Assembly (NCBI RefSeq): GCF_024189295.1
Contig: NZ_JAIZEN010000016.1
Location: 1 to 64,000 of the forward strand
Source of the DNA: Halobacillus sp. A1
GTDB taxonomy: Bacteria; Bacillota; Bacilli; Bacillales; Halobacillaceae
Direction of reading: 5' to 3'
Length of the DNA stretch: 64,000 nt
Positions 1 to 9,135 of this stretch are shown here, piece after piece. Numbering within the stretch: the stretch's first letter is position 1; every line of letters begins with the position of its first letter. Position numbers and translations under genes: made by a program. The notes below the pieces were generated by a model, which was not told where the DNA came from, searched no databases, and saw only the letters and a list, made by a program, of their open reading frames with translations.

Positions 1-70
1 GATAGCTGACAGGTTCATTGAAATACCTATGGACGATAACCAATTTTTCTTCCGGGGTTAATTTTTTCAA
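1..70 (-). CDS. Transposase N-terminus (IS3-family OrfA-like), partial
   Basis: The visible product begins MKKLTPEEKLVIVHRYF, the usual start of the N-terminal helix-turn-helix of an IS3/IS150-type OrfA that binds the IS ends. I place the start at a TTG at 70 because the minus strand carries GGAGGTG at 83-77, six bases ahead. A GTG at 79 overlaps that ribosome binding site and is unlikely. Only about 23 residues are inside the window, so whether the gene is intact is unknown. Confidence 0.5.
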   Translation of the reverse strand, partial: MKKLTPEEKLVIVHRYFNEPVSY

Positions 71-126
71 ATGACGCACCTCCAATTTTTGGATGAAGGT
101 GTGTCCAATAATTGGGGTGCGGTACA
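1..126 (-). mobile_element. Truncated insertion sequence (IS3-like), one end only
   Basis: The minus strand reads from an apparent IS tip (TGTACCGCACCCC, at 126 downward) through a short leader into the start of a transposase that leaves the window at base 1. The tip begins with TG, as IS3-family ends do. The tip abuts repeat R1 copy 1 in mid-unit: the bases from 127 onward continue the conserved R1 sequence, so the IS appears to have landed inside the repeat. The other end and the target duplication lie outside the window, so family and completeness cannot be settled. Confidence 0.6.
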
Positions 127-215
127 CGTCCCGTCCTGCGGGATCTCACCAAGCACTCTCTTCCCACAGGAGTCTCCCCATTCCCCGCCGCCCCTTACTA
201 TAGATATGCTTCTCG
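127..215 (-). repeat. Dispersed repeat R1, copy 1 (inverted, cut by IS)
   Basis: This is the reverse complement of the left half of R1 (see copy 7 at 61612-61806). It shares the segments GTCCTGCGGGATCTCACC and CCCACAGGAGTCTCCCC and the outer block CCGCCCCTTACTATAGAT. The right half is missing because the IS tip at 126 interrupts it. No coding capacity is credible here; the frames that look open exist because stop codons are rare in this GC-rich unit. Confidence 0.7.
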
Positions 216-362
216 AAATCCACTTAATAAGAAAATTCTTAATTAAAGAGGGAGAACCACAGCCTGGAGCAGCGGTCCACAATCTTAAATTAGTTTACGT
301 CTCTTCCTATGCAAGGTGGATAAGAAAATGGAGAGATTTTAATCCATGCTCTCTCAACACAT

Positions 363-520
363 AGCGACAGAGGAGACTTTGTTCACTTCTGTACGGTAAG
401 GAAACATCAATCCCTCCGTTCTTCGTGTTCTCCTTTTTCATCGCTAACTCAGTCCAGTCCATACGCCGCTGACCAAAGCGCTTCTGCTTTTCATAAAGAG
501 CCTCCAGCTTTCCAACTACC
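363..520 (+). repeat. Dispersed repeat R2, copy 1
   Basis: The stretch carries TTCACTTCTGTACG, then CGTTCTTCGTGTT, then CTCAGTCCAGTCCATACGCC and CAAAGCGCTTCTGC. The same blocks in the same order occur at 61045-61205, and shorter versions at 49726-49790 and 61322-61392. The unit holds no open frame of note. It is of the kind of intergenic repeat common in Bacillaceae genomes, but I cannot assign an established name. Confidence 0.65.
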
Positions 521-671
521 CCATTCGATAGAGGTGAAAAACGGACCCTTTTATCAAGAAAGAGGTCCTCTATATGCCTGTCGAGTGATAAGATGGCGCT
601 TTACATCTTTAACATAGGACACTTGTTATGAAAATTAGAAACATTTGCTTTTTCTTGAAGATATAGATGGC

Positions 672-860
672 TATTAGGCAGAGGGGCGGAGGGAAACGGT
701 GAGACTCCTGGGGGGAAGAGCGGGACAGGTGAGACCCCGGAGAGCAAAGCTCGAGGAGGCTCAGCGCCCGCCCCCCGGAAAGCGATCCGTTTCCCGGAGC
801 CCCTAGATTCTCAATATGCCTCGAAACTGAGTCTTCCGCTAAAGGGAGCTTACATGAAGA
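672..860 (+). repeat. Dispersed repeat R1, copy 2
   Basis: Same unit as R1 copy 7 in direct orientation: GAGACTCCTG, GGTGAGACCCCGG, GAGGAGGCTCA, then the tail CGAAACTGAGTCTTCCGC. The outer palindrome is GGGAAACGG (691-699) with CCGTTTCCC (787-795), and the inner pair is GGGGGG (710-715) with CCCCCC (771-776). These stems differ in sequence from the other copies yet still pair. Together with 216-362 and 521-671, where I see nothing else, this fills the non-coding start of the window. Confidence 0.75.
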
Positions 861-913
861 TCAACACGGAACTTTTACAAAGCCTTTCATTTAAGCAATA
901 GTTTTAGTACAAA

Positions 914-961
914 AACTAAAAGAGCAGTGCCGATAGTCTGTTAAACTCTCGGCACTGCTCT
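914..961 (-). terminator. Rho-independent terminator of the rnz-aldehyde dehydrogenase operon
   Basis: On the minus strand, the stem AGAGCAGTGCCGA pairs with TCGGCACTGCTCT and is followed by TTTTAG, directly after the stop of the aldehyde dehydrogenase gene. Confidence 0.8.
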
Positions 962-967
962 AATAAT

Positions 968-2329
968 TTATCCCATAACTTTCTTTATGACTTTCAATCC
1001 TAGCTTAGAACCTGGGTATCTGAAGTTCTGATCGAATTTAGTCGTCTGTTTTGTAATACTTTTTTCATGAGTGAAGGTTTGGAAGCTTGCCTTGCCATGA
1101 TAGCTTCCGATACCACTCTCACCTACACCGCCAAAAGGGAGGTGAGGGTTAAGAATGTGATAGAGTGTATCGTTAATGCATCCACCCCCAAATGAAAGGG
1201 ACTCCGTTATTTTCTTCTGGTCGTCTTCGTTTTCTCCAAAATAATAAAGGGCGAGAGGTTTCGGGCGTTTTTCTACACGGTCGATGACTTCATCTAATTC
1301 ATCATAAGTCAGGATAGGAAGTATAGGTCCGAAGATTTCTTCCTGCATTACGGAGTCTTCCCATGTAATCTGATCCATGACTGTCGGTTCGACACGCAAT
1401 TTATTAGAATCGATACGTCCGCCGATCAATATTTCCCCTTCATCCAAATAGGCTGAAAGTCGATCAAAGTGCTGACGGTTGACGATCTTCACATAATCTT
1501 CATTAAGAAGAGATTCTTCACCATAGAACTCATGGATATATTTCTTGATTGCTGCAACCAGGTCGGCTTTTATTTCATGATGGACATAAAGATAATCTGG
1601 AGCGATACAAGTTTGCCCTGCATTAGTGAATTTCCCCCATACAATTCGTTTGGCAGCCAAATCTATTGATGCATCATGGTGGACAATTGCTGGACTTTTG
1701 CCGCCTAATTCAAGAGTGACAGGGGTAAGACGTTTACTGGCTTGTTCCATTACTTTTCTGCCGACAGCGACACTGCCTGTAAAAAACACATAATCCAGAG
1801 GCTGATCGAGCAGCTCCTGTGTCGTCTCTTTATCACCTTCTACTACGGCAATATAATGAGCAGGGAAGTACTGTTCGACCATACGTTTGATCACCCAGGA
1901 TACGGTCGGTGTTAATTCTGACGGTTTGATGATAACGGTGTTTCCCCCGGCAATGGCTCCGATAACTGGGGCTAAAGCCAGCTGGATAGGATAATTCCAG
2001 GGGGCAATCACAAGTGTCGTACCATACGGCTCCTTAATAATATAATTTTTTGTTCCTGTATGGGTGAGGGGTGCTTTGACCTTCGTAGGAGCCATCCATG
2101 TTTTCAGGTGTTTTAAATGATCGTTGATCTCACTTTTCAAAAAGGCAATTTCCGATGTATATGCTTCATACTCGGATTTTCCTAAATCGAATTTTAGAGC
2201 TTTCAATATCGGTTCTTCAAAAGTATCAAGCATTTTTTTCATCGTAAGCAGCTGTTCTTTACGAAACTCATAGCTTTTTGTATGACCATCGCTATACCAT
2301 TCTTTTTGTAATTTCACTAGCGTATTCAT
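968..2329 (-). CDS. NAD(P)-dependent aldehyde dehydrogenase (YwdH/AldY type)
   Basis: 453 residues, the usual size for the class 3-like aldehyde dehydrogenases that oxidise aldehydes to carboxylic acids. Visible motifs are the cofactor-site segment GGNTVIIKPSELTP (about 128-141), the FTGS turn (183-186), the general base Glu207 in LELGGKSP, and the catalytic nucleophile Cys241 in NAGQTCIAPD. The ATG has a strong site (GAGGAGG) seven bases upstream. It lies 16 bases downstream of rnz on the same strand and ends in its own terminator, so the two probably form an operon. The substrate cannot be read from the sequence; long-chain or aromatic aldehydes are typical of this group. Confidence 0.85.
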   Translation of the reverse strand: MNTLVKLQKEWYSDGHTKSYEFRKEQLLTMKKMLDTFEEPILKALKFDLGKSEYEAYTSEIAFLKSEINDHLKHLKTWMAPTKVKAPLTHTGTKNYIIKEPYGTTLVIAPWNYPIQLALAPVIGAIAGGNTVIIKPSELTPTVSWVIKRMVEQYFPAHYIAVVEGDKETTQELLDQPLDYVFFTGSVAVGRKVMEQASKRLTPVTLELGGKSPAIVHHDASIDLAAKRIVWGKFTNAGQTCIAPDYLYVHHEIKADLVAAIKKYIHEFYGEESLLNEDYVKIVNRQHFDRLSAYLDEGEILIGGRIDSNKLRVEPTVMDQITWEDSVMQEEIFGPILPILTYDELDEVIDRVEKRPKPLALYYFGENEDDQKKITESLSFGGGCINDTLYHILNPHLPFGGVGESGIGSYHGKASFQTFTHEKSITKQTTKFDQNFRYPGSKLGLKVIKKVMG

Positions 2330-2345
2330 GTGAAACCTCCTCGGT

Positions 2346-3263
2346 TTACGTTATTTTGTGCTGATAGAAATCAAAAGCGAGAGTAGTATTCGGAAATATA
2401 TCTTGCGCTTCCTGCTCTAATTCTTTAATCAACTCTCCATGATAACGAGAGGAAAGATGAGTTAAGATTAATTCTTTTACACCTGATTGTGCAGCTAACG
2501 TAGCAGCTTGTTTCACTGTGGAATGATAATAATCATATGCCATTGCTTCTTCATCACTTGCAAAAGTTGCTTCATGAACTAGGACATCCAAGCCAGACAG
2601 CTTTTCTTTCAATTCTGGGAGGTAACGCGTATCTCCTAGTATAGCCAGTCTTTTTCCTTTTTTAGGAGGGCCGAGGACATCTTTCCGATGAATGATCTGG
2701 CCGTCATCCAATCTGGTGGTTTCTTGCTGTTTGATTGTTTGATAAACAGGTCCAGGGTTAACGCCTAACTCCTTTAGACGTTCAGGCAGAAGTTCACCGA
2801 GTTTATCCTTTTCGTGAATGATGTATCCGAAACTTTCCAAACCATGCTGCAGTTTTACTGCTTCTACCTTAAAAGAATCATCTTCGAATAATAATCCTTC
2901 CTCTACTTCTTCCACAAAAAGCGGATATTTAAGCCTTGTTCCACTTACATGCAAGCTGATTTCAATAAAAGATTTTAAACCGCTGGGTCCATAAACCGTT
3001 ACAGGGGTTTCTCCGCCCTGGAATGAACGGCTGCTAAGCAATCCCGGCAGTCCATAAATATGGTCGCCGTGAAGATGGGTGATGAATATTTTTTCAATGC
3101 GTCTAGGTCTAATATTCGTATTAAGAATTTGATGTTGGGTCGCTTCTCCGCAGTCAAATACCCATGTCGTACCACGCTTCTCGAGAAGTCGCAGCGCGAG
3201 TGAGGAGACATTGCGGTCTTTAGATGGTACACCTGATCCTGTACCGAGAAAAAAAAGTTCCAT
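2346..3263 (-). CDS. rnz: Ribonuclease Z (tRNA 3'-end endonuclease)
   Basis: 305 residues, matching bacterial RNase Z, the zinc-dependent beta-lactamase-fold nuclease that cuts tRNA precursors lacking an encoded CCA just after the discriminator base. The metal motif THLHGDH gives His63, His65, Asp67 and His68; further ligands are in LQHG, ILGDTR and LTHLSSRYH toward the C-terminus. The N-terminus [14 protein letters not shown] is typical, and AAGGAGG precedes the ATG. It leads the operon with the aldehyde dehydrogenase gene. In B. subtilis rnz (yqjK) also lies near yqjN-yqjQ, as here. Confidence 0.95.
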   Translation of the reverse strand: MELFFLGTGSGVPSKDRNVSSLALRLLEKRGTTWVFDCGEATQHQILNTNIRPRRIEKIFITHLHGDHIYGLPGLLSSRSFQGGETPVTVYGPSGLKSFIEISLHVSGTRLKYPLFVEEVEEGLLFEDDSFKVEAVKLQHGLESFGYIIHEKDKLGELLPERLKELGVNPGPVYQTIKQQETTRLDDGQIIHRKDVLGPPKKGKRLAILGDTRYLPELKEKLSGLDVLVHEATFASDEEAMAYDYYHSTVKQAATLAAQSGVKELILTHLSSRYHGELIKELEQEAQDIFPNTTLAFDFYQHKIT

Positions 3264-3330
3264 ATATGTATCCTCCTTCCTATCTATAATACCACTGAGC
3301 CTTTACGGATACACATAAATTTCCCTATAC

Positions 3331-3357
3331 AAAAACTGCCGAATATCAATGGCAGCT
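3331..3357 (-). terminator. Weak terminator after the glycosyltransferase gene
   Basis: On the minus strand, CTGCC and GGCAG (3351-3355 with 3336-3340) bracket a loop and are followed by TTTTTG. The stem is only five to six base pairs, so termination may be partial. Confidence 0.45.
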
Positions 3358-3420
3358 GAAATTTTTTCGAAGCAAGCTCTTTATAAAAAGAATAGCTCAG
3401 TTTGGGGAATATATATTTAA

Positions 3421-4575
3421 TTAGTCAATTTTATTTTTGTAGAATTTTTTCAACTCTTTCAGGGAATAACGCTTATTGCGCCATTCGATGCCTCCGCGTA
3501 AATAAGTGAGCAGTAATGCCCTCATTAACATGTAGATAAATAATAAAGCAGAAAAAGGCAGACCGAGAATGATCCAAACTGGATAGTTTGTGAATCTCCG
3601 GGTCGACATACCGTATAAGTGAAATAATAGAATAACGATTAATACGCTAAGGATTCGAACTGACAAGGGACCGGACACGATAAAATAGAACGGTAATACT
3701 TGAGAAATGAAAACCCCTGATACAGCAAAAACAGCCAAGGTAATCGAATAATTCAACCCTGCCAGGGCATTTTTTTCAAATCCTTTGAGAGCACTGCGAA
3801 TGTTCGGGTACCATTCAACACTTAGTAAATGAAGAGCTGTAACTAATCGTTGATGATAACCGGCTTTTTTGACGTTTACTCCTAAGGCTAAATCATCGTC
3901 TGGACGAAGTCTTATTTTCTTATGACCGCCAATAGCCTCGTAACATTCACGCTTGATCATCTGAAAAGCACCTATGCCGATGCCCCCTTTATTAGAAGAA
4001 CTATTTGCGCTCCAAGGTCGTTTTAAATAACTGAAACCAAACAAAAAGAAAGAAATCAATCCTTTAAGTCTTAGTGAGGAAGCATGTAAATCAGGAGCAG
4101 CGGTCACATGATCTGCCTCCGAATTTTTCATGTAAGTAAAGATGCGGGCTAATGCATGTGGTTTAAAATGGATATCGGCATCCGTAAACACCAGCCAATT
4201 CCCTGCAGCCACTTTAGTTCCCATGTGTAAAGCATGATTTTTCCCAAGCCATCCCTCAGGAAGCTCTCTTATACTGACCAGCTTTACATTCCCGTACCTA
4301 TTAGAAAGAGACTGTGCGATTGGTTCCGTAGAATCTGTGGAACGGTCATTAATGATAATGATTTCAAGATTGACTTCTTTTTGCTCAACGAGAGATTGTA
4401 TAGTCTGGTGAATTGCCGAGTCCTCATCTTTAGCGGCAACAATGACGGAAACGAGCTCAGTATTAGTTTGATAGGGGTAATGATCAATGGAGGGAATCTT
4501 GCGGAATCCCCTTTGAAATTCTATCCATACAAGCACCCAGAATAGGAGCAGCACGGCATATAAATACGGCCACAT
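3421..4575 (-). CDS. Membrane-anchored family 2 glycosyltransferase
   Basis: 384 residues. One N-terminal membrane helix (about 3-18) precedes a GT-A catalytic domain with VSVIVAAKDE, IIINDRSTDST and the metal-binding DXD in FTDADIHF; further hydrophobic helices follow at about 275-355. This layout matches processive-type or carotenoid-glycosylating (CrtQ-like) GT2 enzymes that use nucleotide sugars at the inner membrane face. Its ATG follows the stop of the GDPD gene with no gap (TAA then ATG), so the two are translationally coupled. The acceptor is unknown. A polar-lipid or carotenoid acceptor is a guess based on the family and the lipid-related neighbour. Confidence 0.75.
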   Translation of the reverse strand: MWPYLYAVLLLFWVLVWIEFQRGFRKIPSIDHYPYQTNTELVSVIVAAKDEDSAIHQTIQSLVEQKEVNLEIIIINDRSTDSTEPIAQSLSNRYGNVKLVSIRELPEGWLGKNHALHMGTKVAAGNWLVFTDADIHFKPHALARIFTYMKNSEADHVTAAPDLHASSLRLKGLISFFLFGFSYLKRPWSANSSSNKGGIGIGAFQMIKRECYEAIGGHKKIRLRPDDDLALGVNVKKAGYHQRLVTALHLLSVEWYPNIRSALKGFEKNALAGLNYSITLAVFAVSGVFISQVLPFYFIVSGPLSVRILSVLIVILLFHLYGMSTRRFTNYPVWIILGLPFSALLFIYMLMRALLLTYLRGGIEWRNKRYSLKELKKFYKNKID

Positions 4576-5325
4576 TTACTTTTTCTCCGATCTCTGGATT
4601 TGAGTACGGTATTCCACAGCTTCGTAAGGACAATCTGTAAAAATGGCATCGCATTTCATTTTATAGCATCTCTTCATATCAGCCGGACGGTTTATGGTAT
4701 AGACACGTAACGATATTTTATTTTTATGACAATCTTTCACCAGCTTTTTATCTAATAATCTGTAACGGACATGAAGGGACGTCGTTCCGAGCTTTTTTGC
4801 GAATTTCACTATATTGTAACGCTTTTTAGATGTCAGAAAAGCTGTTTGGACGTGTGGGTCGATGTCATTGACCGTCTTAATACTGTTGAAGTTGAAGCTG
4901 GAAATGACCGTGCGATCAAGCATTTGATGGAATTGCAAAGCATCATAGACTAAGCGTTCGATTCCTTTATATTCAATAACGTTTGTTTTCAGTTCCAGAT
5001 TTAATAGCATGGGTAAAGTTTTAAACCAGCAAAGAAATTCATCCAATGTTACAATAGAACAGTCAGAAAATTTTGTAGAATACCAGCTGCCTGCGTCCAG
5101 TTTCTTGATTTGCTCACATGTGTATTCCTGAACTAAACCGGTACCATTCGTAGTTCTACGGACGTTTTCATCATGGATAATGACGGGTACCCGATCTTTA
5201 GTCAGCTGGACATCAATTTCAATTCCTTCAGCTCCTGATTCGCAGGCTAGCTGAAATGCAGGCATCGTATTTTCCGGAGCTAGACTACTTGCTCCTCTAT
5301 GAGCATATATCAAAGTTTTCGACAT
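4576..5325 (-). CDS. Glycerophosphodiester phosphodiesterase
   Basis: About 249 residues from the preferred ATG at 5325; an in-frame ATG at 5400 would add 25 residues without a good ribosome site, whereas GGTGAT lies just ahead of 5325. The GDPD TIM-barrel motifs are present: AHRGASSLAPENT, EIDVQLTKD and HDENVRRTTNGTG, supplying the catalytic histidines and metal-binding acids. The enzyme hydrolyses glycerophosphodiesters to glycerol 3-phosphate and an alcohol. No signal peptide is seen, so it is probably cytoplasmic. It is coupled to the downstream glycosyltransferase gene. Confidence 0.85.
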   Translation of the reverse strand: MSKTLIYAHRGASSLAPENTMPAFQLACESGAEGIEIDVQLTKDRVPVIIHDENVRRTTNGTGLVQEYTCEQIKKLDAGSWYSTKFSDCSIVTLDEFLCWFKTLPMLLNLELKTNVIEYKGIERLVYDALQFHQMLDRTVISSFNFNSIKTVNDIDPHVQTAFLTSKKRYNIVKFAKKLGTTSLHVRYRLLDKKLVKDCHKNKISLRVYTINRPADMKRCYKMKCDAIFTDCPYEAVEYRTQIQRSEKK

Positions 5326-5557
5326 GAATATCACCAACGATCTTTTTAAGTTTATTGTAGCTTTGGGAAATGGTTTTATGAAATTTTGGATGGTTAACAC
5401 AATGCTTGATTCTTCATAAAAATCTATTCAACGTTATGGCAGTATTGTTGAAGACGATTCCGGGGTAATCGGGATTCGTAACCTTATACCGAATAAATTG
5501 TCTTACTTTGATATCAACAAGGACATCTAACAGAACCTTAAAAAAGGAGCGTTTCTA

Positions 5558-7174
5558 ATGCACAAATGGCAAACGAAGCAGCAATTGACTGATTTACTTT
5601 GTTCACTAGTAGAATACCCTAGTATAACAGGTACTAAAGCAGAGATCGCTATTTTCGAATATCTCAATTATATTCTAAGTGATCATGAATATTATGAAAA
5701 ACATCCTGATCATTTACAGCTGCATCCTTTAGAAGATGGCAGGCAGCTTCTATCAGCATTCGTAAAAAAAGATGAAGCGAAAGAAACACTGGTGCTGATC
5801 GCACATGCCGATGTAGTATCAGTCCAGGATTATGGTTCTTGGGAAAATCTGGCTTTTTATCCAGAAGAGTTGACGCAAGAGTTACATAAGAACATCGATA
5901 AATTACCCGTGGAAGCCGCTCGCGACCTAAAAACCGGCAATTGGATTTTTGGAAGAGGTACGATGGATATGAAAGCCGGGTTGACGGTACATCTATCTTT
6001 GCTCGAGAAAGCGATGGATGGAGAGTTCGATGGCAATTTACTGCTGCTTGCTGTGCCTGATGAAGAGGTGAATTCAGAAGGAATGTTAGCCGCACTCCCG
6101 GTCCTTGATGAGATGAAGGAAAAGTTCGACCTTAACTATAAGGCTGCAATAAATGCAGAACCAATGTTCAGTAAGTTCCCTGGGGACCCTTCTTACTATT
6201 TGTATACCGGTTCCATTGGCAAAGCTCTGCCCGGCTTTCTTTGCTATGGAAAAGAAACTCACGCAGGGGAGCCTTTCGGAGGGCTTAATGCTAACTTGAT
6301 GATCAGTTACTTAGCTAAAGAGCTTGAACTGAATGAAGCGTTCATTGAAGAAGTAGACGGGGAAAGAACTCCTCCTCCAATAAGCTTGATGCAAAGAGAT
6401 TTGAAAGAAGAGTATTCTGTTCAGACTCCTCAGGCCGCTGTCACGATGTATAACGTGTTATATATGAAGCAATCCATTAACGATATCAACGCTAAATTAT
6501 TAAAAGCAGCGAATCGAGCGAAAGAGAAGATCATTGAGCATTATCATAAACAAGCTTCATTTTACTTGCAAGATGAGCAGCAATCAACGTTTGATCCATT
6601 CATTCACGTAATGACTTACGATCAGCTTTATAAAGCTGCGGTATCCCGATATGGAGAAGGAGAGGTCAAAAGAAGGATCAATCTGCTCATCAAGCAGCGT
6701 GATCAAGGCGATCGTGATTTTTCTACAACTATCGTCCAAAGTTTGGCAGCTCTCTGTAAAGACTTAACCCCGATGATGGTACTGTTCTATAGTCCGCCAT
6801 TTTACCCGGCTGTCTCATCTAATAACGATCCTCTTATTAAAGAGACGGCAAAGTTTGCAATGGACTATGCTAAACAGCATTTTGGAGTAGATGTCCAGAC
6901 ACAGGAATATTTCCCTGGCTTGTCAGACTTGAGCTTCATAGGTCCCGTATCTACGAGTTCCTCTATAAATGAATTAGTCCAGCAAATGCCGATTCAGGGG
7001 AAAGGTTTTAACCTGCCATCCAATCTGATGGAGTCCGTGACGATGCCGATTATTAATATCGGTCCGTTAGGCAAGGATGCTCACCAGTGGACAGAACGTC
7101 TTGAGCTGACATACAGCTTTGAAAAACTTCCACAGATTTTAACTAGTACCATTCATCAATTATTTAAATCTTGA
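5558..7174 (+). CDS. yqjN: M20 family peptidase/deacylase, YqjN/RocB type
   Basis: 538 residues, longer than ordinary M20 peptidases and matching the RocB/YqjN group linked to arginine or amino-acid use. Metal-site motifs are LIAHADVVS (His and Asp), GRGTMDMKAG and VPDEEVNSEG (the catalytic Glu). AAAAAGGAG precedes the ATG. A terminator follows directly. Its place between rnz and yqjP-yqjQ reproduces the B. subtilis order, which supports the yqjN assignment over rocB. The substrate is not known for this branch. Confidence 0.8.
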   Translation: MHKWQTKQQLTDLLCSLVEYPSITGTKAEIAIFEYLNYILSDHEYYEKHPDHLQLHPLEDGRQLLSAFVKKDEAKETLVLIAHADVVSVQDYGSWENLAFYPEELTQELHKNIDKLPVEAARDLKTGNWIFGRGTMDMKAGLTVHLSLLEKAMDGEFDGNLLLLAVPDEEVNSEGMLAALPVLDEMKEKFDLNYKAAINAEPMFSKFPGDPSYYLYTGSIGKALPGFLCYGKETHAGEPFGGLNANLMISYLAKELELNEAFIEEVDGERTPPPISLMQRDLKEEYSVQTPQAAVTMYNVLYMKQSINDINAKLLKAANRAKEKIIEHYHKQASFYLQDEQQSTFDPFIHVMTYDQLYKAAVSRYGEGEVKRRINLLIKQRDQGDRDFSTTIVQSLAALCKDLTPMMVLFYSPPFYPAVSSNNDPLIKETAKFAMDYAKQHFGVDVQTQEYFPGLSDLSFIGPVSTSSSINELVQQMPIQGKGFNLPSNLMESVTMPIINIGPLGKDAHQWTERLELTYSFEKLPQILTSTIHQLFKS

Positions 7175-7178
7175 TCGT

Positions 7179-7206
7179 ACCGCCGGTCGGTTTCCGGCGG
7201 TTTTTT
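7179..7206 (+). terminator. Terminator after yqjN
   Basis: ACCGCCGG pairs with CCGGCGGT around a seven-base loop, followed by TTTTTT. Confidence 0.9.
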
Positions 7207-7315
7207 ATAATGGATAAAAAAAGTTGCTTGTTTTAAGTCGTAGGATAATCGTTTTAATCATGCTACAATAAAAGAAACGAAATGAATGAGTATTCATTAA
7301 TTTTGGGGGTTCTTT

Positions 7316-8281
7316 ATGAAAACTTTAAAAGATACGATCCATAAACTGACGATTCCTACTCCATACGCTGTAGGGGATGTGCATGTATATATACTGGAAG
7401 GGGAAGCGGTGACTTTAATTGATGCAGGTGTTAAAACTGAAGAAGCCTGGGAATCCATGAAGAAGCAGCTTCTGGAATTAAACATCACCCCTGAAGATGT
7501 TGAACAGGTGGTATTGACTCATCATCATCCTGACCACATGGGTCTCGTTGAAAATTTTCCTAACGTTCGTCGAATAGCCGGCCACCCTAAATTGAAACCT
7601 TGGCTGGAGCGTGATTCTGAATTTTTTGATAGGTACGAACAATTCTTTCATGATATGTATAGTGAAGCTGGGGTGCCGAATGAATACTTTCACTTGTTGA
7701 AAGGGTTACGTAAGCCTTTGAAATGGACAGCTGAAGGGAAACTGAACTTAGAATTACTTGAGGGAGACTCGATACCTAATCATGAAGAATGGCGGGTTAT
7801 AGAAACACCGGGCCATGCGCAGAGCCACCTATCCTTTTTTAGACATGAAGACGGGGCTCTGTTAGGAGGAGATCATTTACTCTTCCATATTTCTTCTAAT
7901 CCCTTATTAGAGCCTCCATTTCAGCCCAATGAACCACGCCCTAAACCCTTAATCCAATACCGTCAATCTATGAAAAAGTTATTGGAATATCCGATAACAA
8001 CTGTTTATCCTGGTCATGGTAAAACCTTCAATGGAGTAGAAGAATTAATAGAAAAGCGGATTCTCAAGCAAGAGGAACGGGCACTTAAAGTCAAGGAGAT
8101 GTTTGTGAACGGACCGCTGACAGCTTTTCAAGTCTGTGAGCAGTTATTCCCTAAACACATTACGACACAGTTCGGTCTCACCATGTCAGAAACGATTGGA
8201 CAGCTTGACTATCTCGAGGAAACAAATCAAATAGAAGTAAACCATCAAGGTAGACTGAAAAAATATTATGTAAACAGGTGA
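7316..8281 (+). CDS. yqjP: Metallo-beta-lactamase-fold hydrolase YqjP
   Basis: 321 residues. The N-terminal two-thirds is a metallo-beta-lactamase fold with THHHPDHMG, GHAQSHLSF and PGHG, giving the dinuclear metal site. The last 80 or so residues form a winged-helix-like tail, as in the LACTB2/YqjP subgroup. Five bases separate it from the SDR gene downstream, matching the yqjP-yqjQ pair of B. subtilis. The reaction is unknown; hydrolysis of a thioester or phosphoester is plausible for the subgroup. GGGGG lies ahead of the ATG. Confidence 0.8.
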   Translation: MKTLKDTIHKLTIPTPYAVGDVHVYILEGEAVTLIDAGVKTEEAWESMKKQLLELNITPEDVEQVVLTHHHPDHMGLVENFPNVRRIAGHPKLKPWLERDSEFFDRYEQFFHDMYSEAGVPNEYFHLLKGLRKPLKWTAEGKLNLELLEGDSIPNHEEWRVIETPGHAQSHLSFFRHEDGALLGGDHLLFHISSNPLLEPPFQPNEPRPKPLIQYRQSMKKLLEYPITTVYPGHGKTFNGVEELIEKRILKQEERALKVKEMFVNGPLTAFQVCEQLFPKHITTQFGLTMSETIGQLDYLEETNQIEVNHQGRLKKYYVNR

Positions 8282-8285
8282 GGTT

Positions 8286-9077
8286 ATGAAATCATTAGCA
8301 GGGAAAAAAATATTAGTTACAGGCGCTTCTAATGGATTAGGAATGTATTTAGCCATTCATATAGCGATGCGGGGCGGGGAGCCGATATTAGCTGCTCGTT
8401 CTTCAGAACGTTTGAAGAAGTTAGCAGAAGTGATCAAAGTTAAATTTGGTGGAGAAGTGCATTGGTATTGTGCTGATTTATCTAGAGATGAAGAGTGGAA
8501 GAGTATCCTTATGAAGATTCGTGATGAACAGGGACCGGTTGATGCTGTCATAAATAATGCGGGAATTGGAAGGTTTAGCGAAGTAGCAGAATCAAATTGG
8601 GAAGATATAGAAAATATGCTGTCTGTCAACGTTACTTCAGTCTTCAGAACGACCCACCACGTACTGCCCGAATTACTTCAACATGGAAAAGGTCATATCG
8701 TAAATATTGCGTCTCAAGCAGGGAAGATGGCGACCCCGAAATCCGCTGTCTATTCTGCGTCTAAACATGCAGTTCTCGGTTTCACGAATGCTCTGAGAAT
8801 GGAAGTGAAGAACCAGGGGGTATATGTCACATCGGTGAACCTCGGACCGGTAAAGACTAATTTTTTTACACAAGCCGATCCGTCCGGTACGTATCAAAAA
8901 GCAGTAGAGCGATTTATGCTTGACCCTAACAAAGTCGCTCATAAGATCGCCGACAGCTTATTTACTCCTTGCCGTGAAATCAATTTGCCTGCCTGGATGA
9001 ATACAGGAAGCAAATTGTATCAACTCGTGCCGTCCGCTATGGAGAAATTGTTAGAGAGTCAATTCCGAAAAAAGTAA
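8286..9077 (+). CDS. yqjQ: Short-chain dehydrogenase/reductase YqjQ
   Basis: 263 residues, a classical SDR: the NAD(P)-binding TGASNGLG near the N-terminus, NNAG at about 94, the catalytic serine in NIASQAG and YSASK with the catalytic Tyr and Lys. The segment PVKTNFF and the hydrophobic C-terminal stretch resemble SDRs acting on lipid-like substrates. It probably shares a transcript with yqjP, as in B. subtilis. The substrate is unknown. Confidence 0.85.
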   Translation: MKSLAGKKILVTGASNGLGMYLAIHIAMRGGEPILAARSSERLKKLAEVIKVKFGGEVHWYCADLSRDEEWKSILMKIRDEQGPVDAVINNAGIGRFSEVAESNWEDIENMLSVNVTSVFRTTHHVLPELLQHGKGHIVNIASQAGKMATPKSAVYSASKHAVLGFTNALRMEVKNQGVYVTSVNLGPVKTNFFTQADPSGTYQKAVERFMLDPNKVAHKIADSLFTPCREINLPAWMNTGSKLYQLVPSAMEKLLESQFRKK

Positions 9078-9135
9078 ACGTGTGATTTGAATTGCTTAAG
9101 AAAATTAATTAGGATAATGGAAAGAGGTGATAAAA

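Noticed and set aside
71-364. Two overlapping frames on opposite strands at the left edge
   Set aside because: They are made of the IS tip and inverted R1; no ribosome sites or family features.
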